Assembly: GCA_015229045.1 (NCBI GenBank)
Contig: JADGCJ010000094.1
Location: 1-12,164, forward strand
Direction: 5' to 3'
DNA length: 12,164 nucleotides
Source of the DNA: Magnetococcales bacterium
Lineage (GTDB): Bacteria > Pseudomonadota > Magnetococcia > Magnetococcales > DC0425bin3
The notes beneath the pieces were generated by a model, which was given only the letters and a program-made list of their open reading frames with translations, had not been told where the DNA came from and ran no database searches. Shown one piece after another: positions 11,839 through 12,164 of the stretch (position 1 is the first letter of the stretch; each line of letters begins with the position of its first letter). The translations under genes were made by a program, and so were the position numbers.

Positions 11839-12164
11839 CGTTTTTGCTCCCAATCCAGGATCAACAGCAGGGTTCTTCGCTACCTAACGTCACCATTGAG
11901 GTTAGCCAAGTTCGTGCCAATCCCGGCCACCTCCCCCGCCATAATAATTTGTTTCAATAAAAACAGTTCATTAAATTTACTTACTGGCCGGGGAACCTTC
12001 CCTGTGCGTTGCTTGTCCGTCGACCACGGGGAGATTTTTGCCTCCCCCGGGGCAGAAAATTTTCAGCCGTTCGCAGGCAGTTCCTGCCCCCCGTTCAACT
12101 AAAACCCGACGTAACTATTCAGCACCCCCTCAAGAAAGGCCTGGACATGAAAGCCTTTGTCAGG
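11839..12164. other. Gene-free region upstream of the diguanylate cyclase gene
   Basis: These 326 bases contain no credible gene on either strand. From left to right: the ribosome site, the 22-bp palindrome (11884-11905), an AT-rich tract (11942-11981) with TATTAT on the minus strand, a likely promoter area for the diguanylate cyclase, a hairpin GGGGAG...CTCCCC (12028-12047), a palindromic GAAAATTTTC (12055-12064), the 15-bp motif shared with 6887-6901 (12111-12125), and CATGAAAG (about 12144), which resembles the leader of the 71-bp repeats. Confidence 0.6.
11884..11905. promoter_or_regulatory. 22-bp near-perfect palindrome upstream of the diguanylate cyclase gene
   Basis: CTAAC-G-TCA-CCAT-TGA-G-GTTAG: arms of eight paired bases with one symmetric G/G mismatch around a 4-base centre. 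It lies 46-67 bases before the ATG. It could be an operator for a dimeric regulator or a hairpin in the mRNA leader. The regulator is unknown. Confidence 0.45.

Noticed and set aside
73..12164. Defence island, prophage or integrated element
   Set aside because: No integrase, transposase, restriction, toxin-antitoxin or phage gene was recognised, and housekeeping genes run through the window.

Overview
The window looks like a chromosomal segment of a moderately GC-rich Gram-negative proteobacterium. The evidence is a sigma-32 factor, an HD-domain CCA enzyme of E. coli type, AnmK for murein recycling, a SPOR-domain envelope protein and a PlsC acyltransferase. GC-rich hairpin repeats placed after stop codons, together with many signalling proteins, remind me of Magnetococcia (magnetotactic cocci). 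That placement is a recollection and not a demonstrated assignment. I see no phage, transposase, CRISPR array, tRNA or rRNA.

Layout. 1-990: a GC hairpin, then a family 2 glycosyltransferase (minus strand), preceded at 1000-1377 by a small protein with a poly-lysine tail; the two form an operon. 1626-2273 (+): a soluble protein joining a Rossmann-like domain to the tip of a chemotaxis-receptor signalling hairpin. It converges on anmK (2286-3437, -). 3438-3628 is a block of hairpin repeats after a TauE/SafE transporter gene (3629-4486, -). That gene diverges from a small unknown protein (4567-4857, +). Another repeat copy lies between this gene and a plsC-like acyltransferase (4998-5726, -). 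plsC and rpoH (5828-6676, +) are divergent. 6677-7002 carries two tandem copies of the 71-bp triple-hairpin repeat. The last 5 kb is on the minus strand, read from right to left: a GAF/GGDEF diguanylate cyclase (10810-11838), a large membrane pseudokinase with a SPOR domain (8264-10642), and cca (7003-8253), whose ribosome-binding site overlaps the pseudokinase stop codon. 11839-12164 is non-coding, with a palindrome, an AT-rich tract and what may be the start of another repeat.

How the genes fit together. Housekeeping genes (anmK, plsC, rpoH, cca) are interleaved with signalling genes (chemoreceptor-like protein, diguanylate cyclase, pseudokinase). Two products stand out. One is the cytoplasmic Rossmann/chemoreceptor-tip fusion, which could feed a redox or metabolite signal into a chemosensory array. 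The other is a single-pass membrane protein with a protein-kinase fold that has lost its three key catalytic residues; it carries a 17-residue-repeat coiled coil and a peptidoglycan-binding SPOR domain, which suggests a division-site or cell-wall scaffold or sensor. AnmK and the SPOR protein both relate to murein, but they are not in one operon. All functional statements rest on motif reading by eye; no database search was run.
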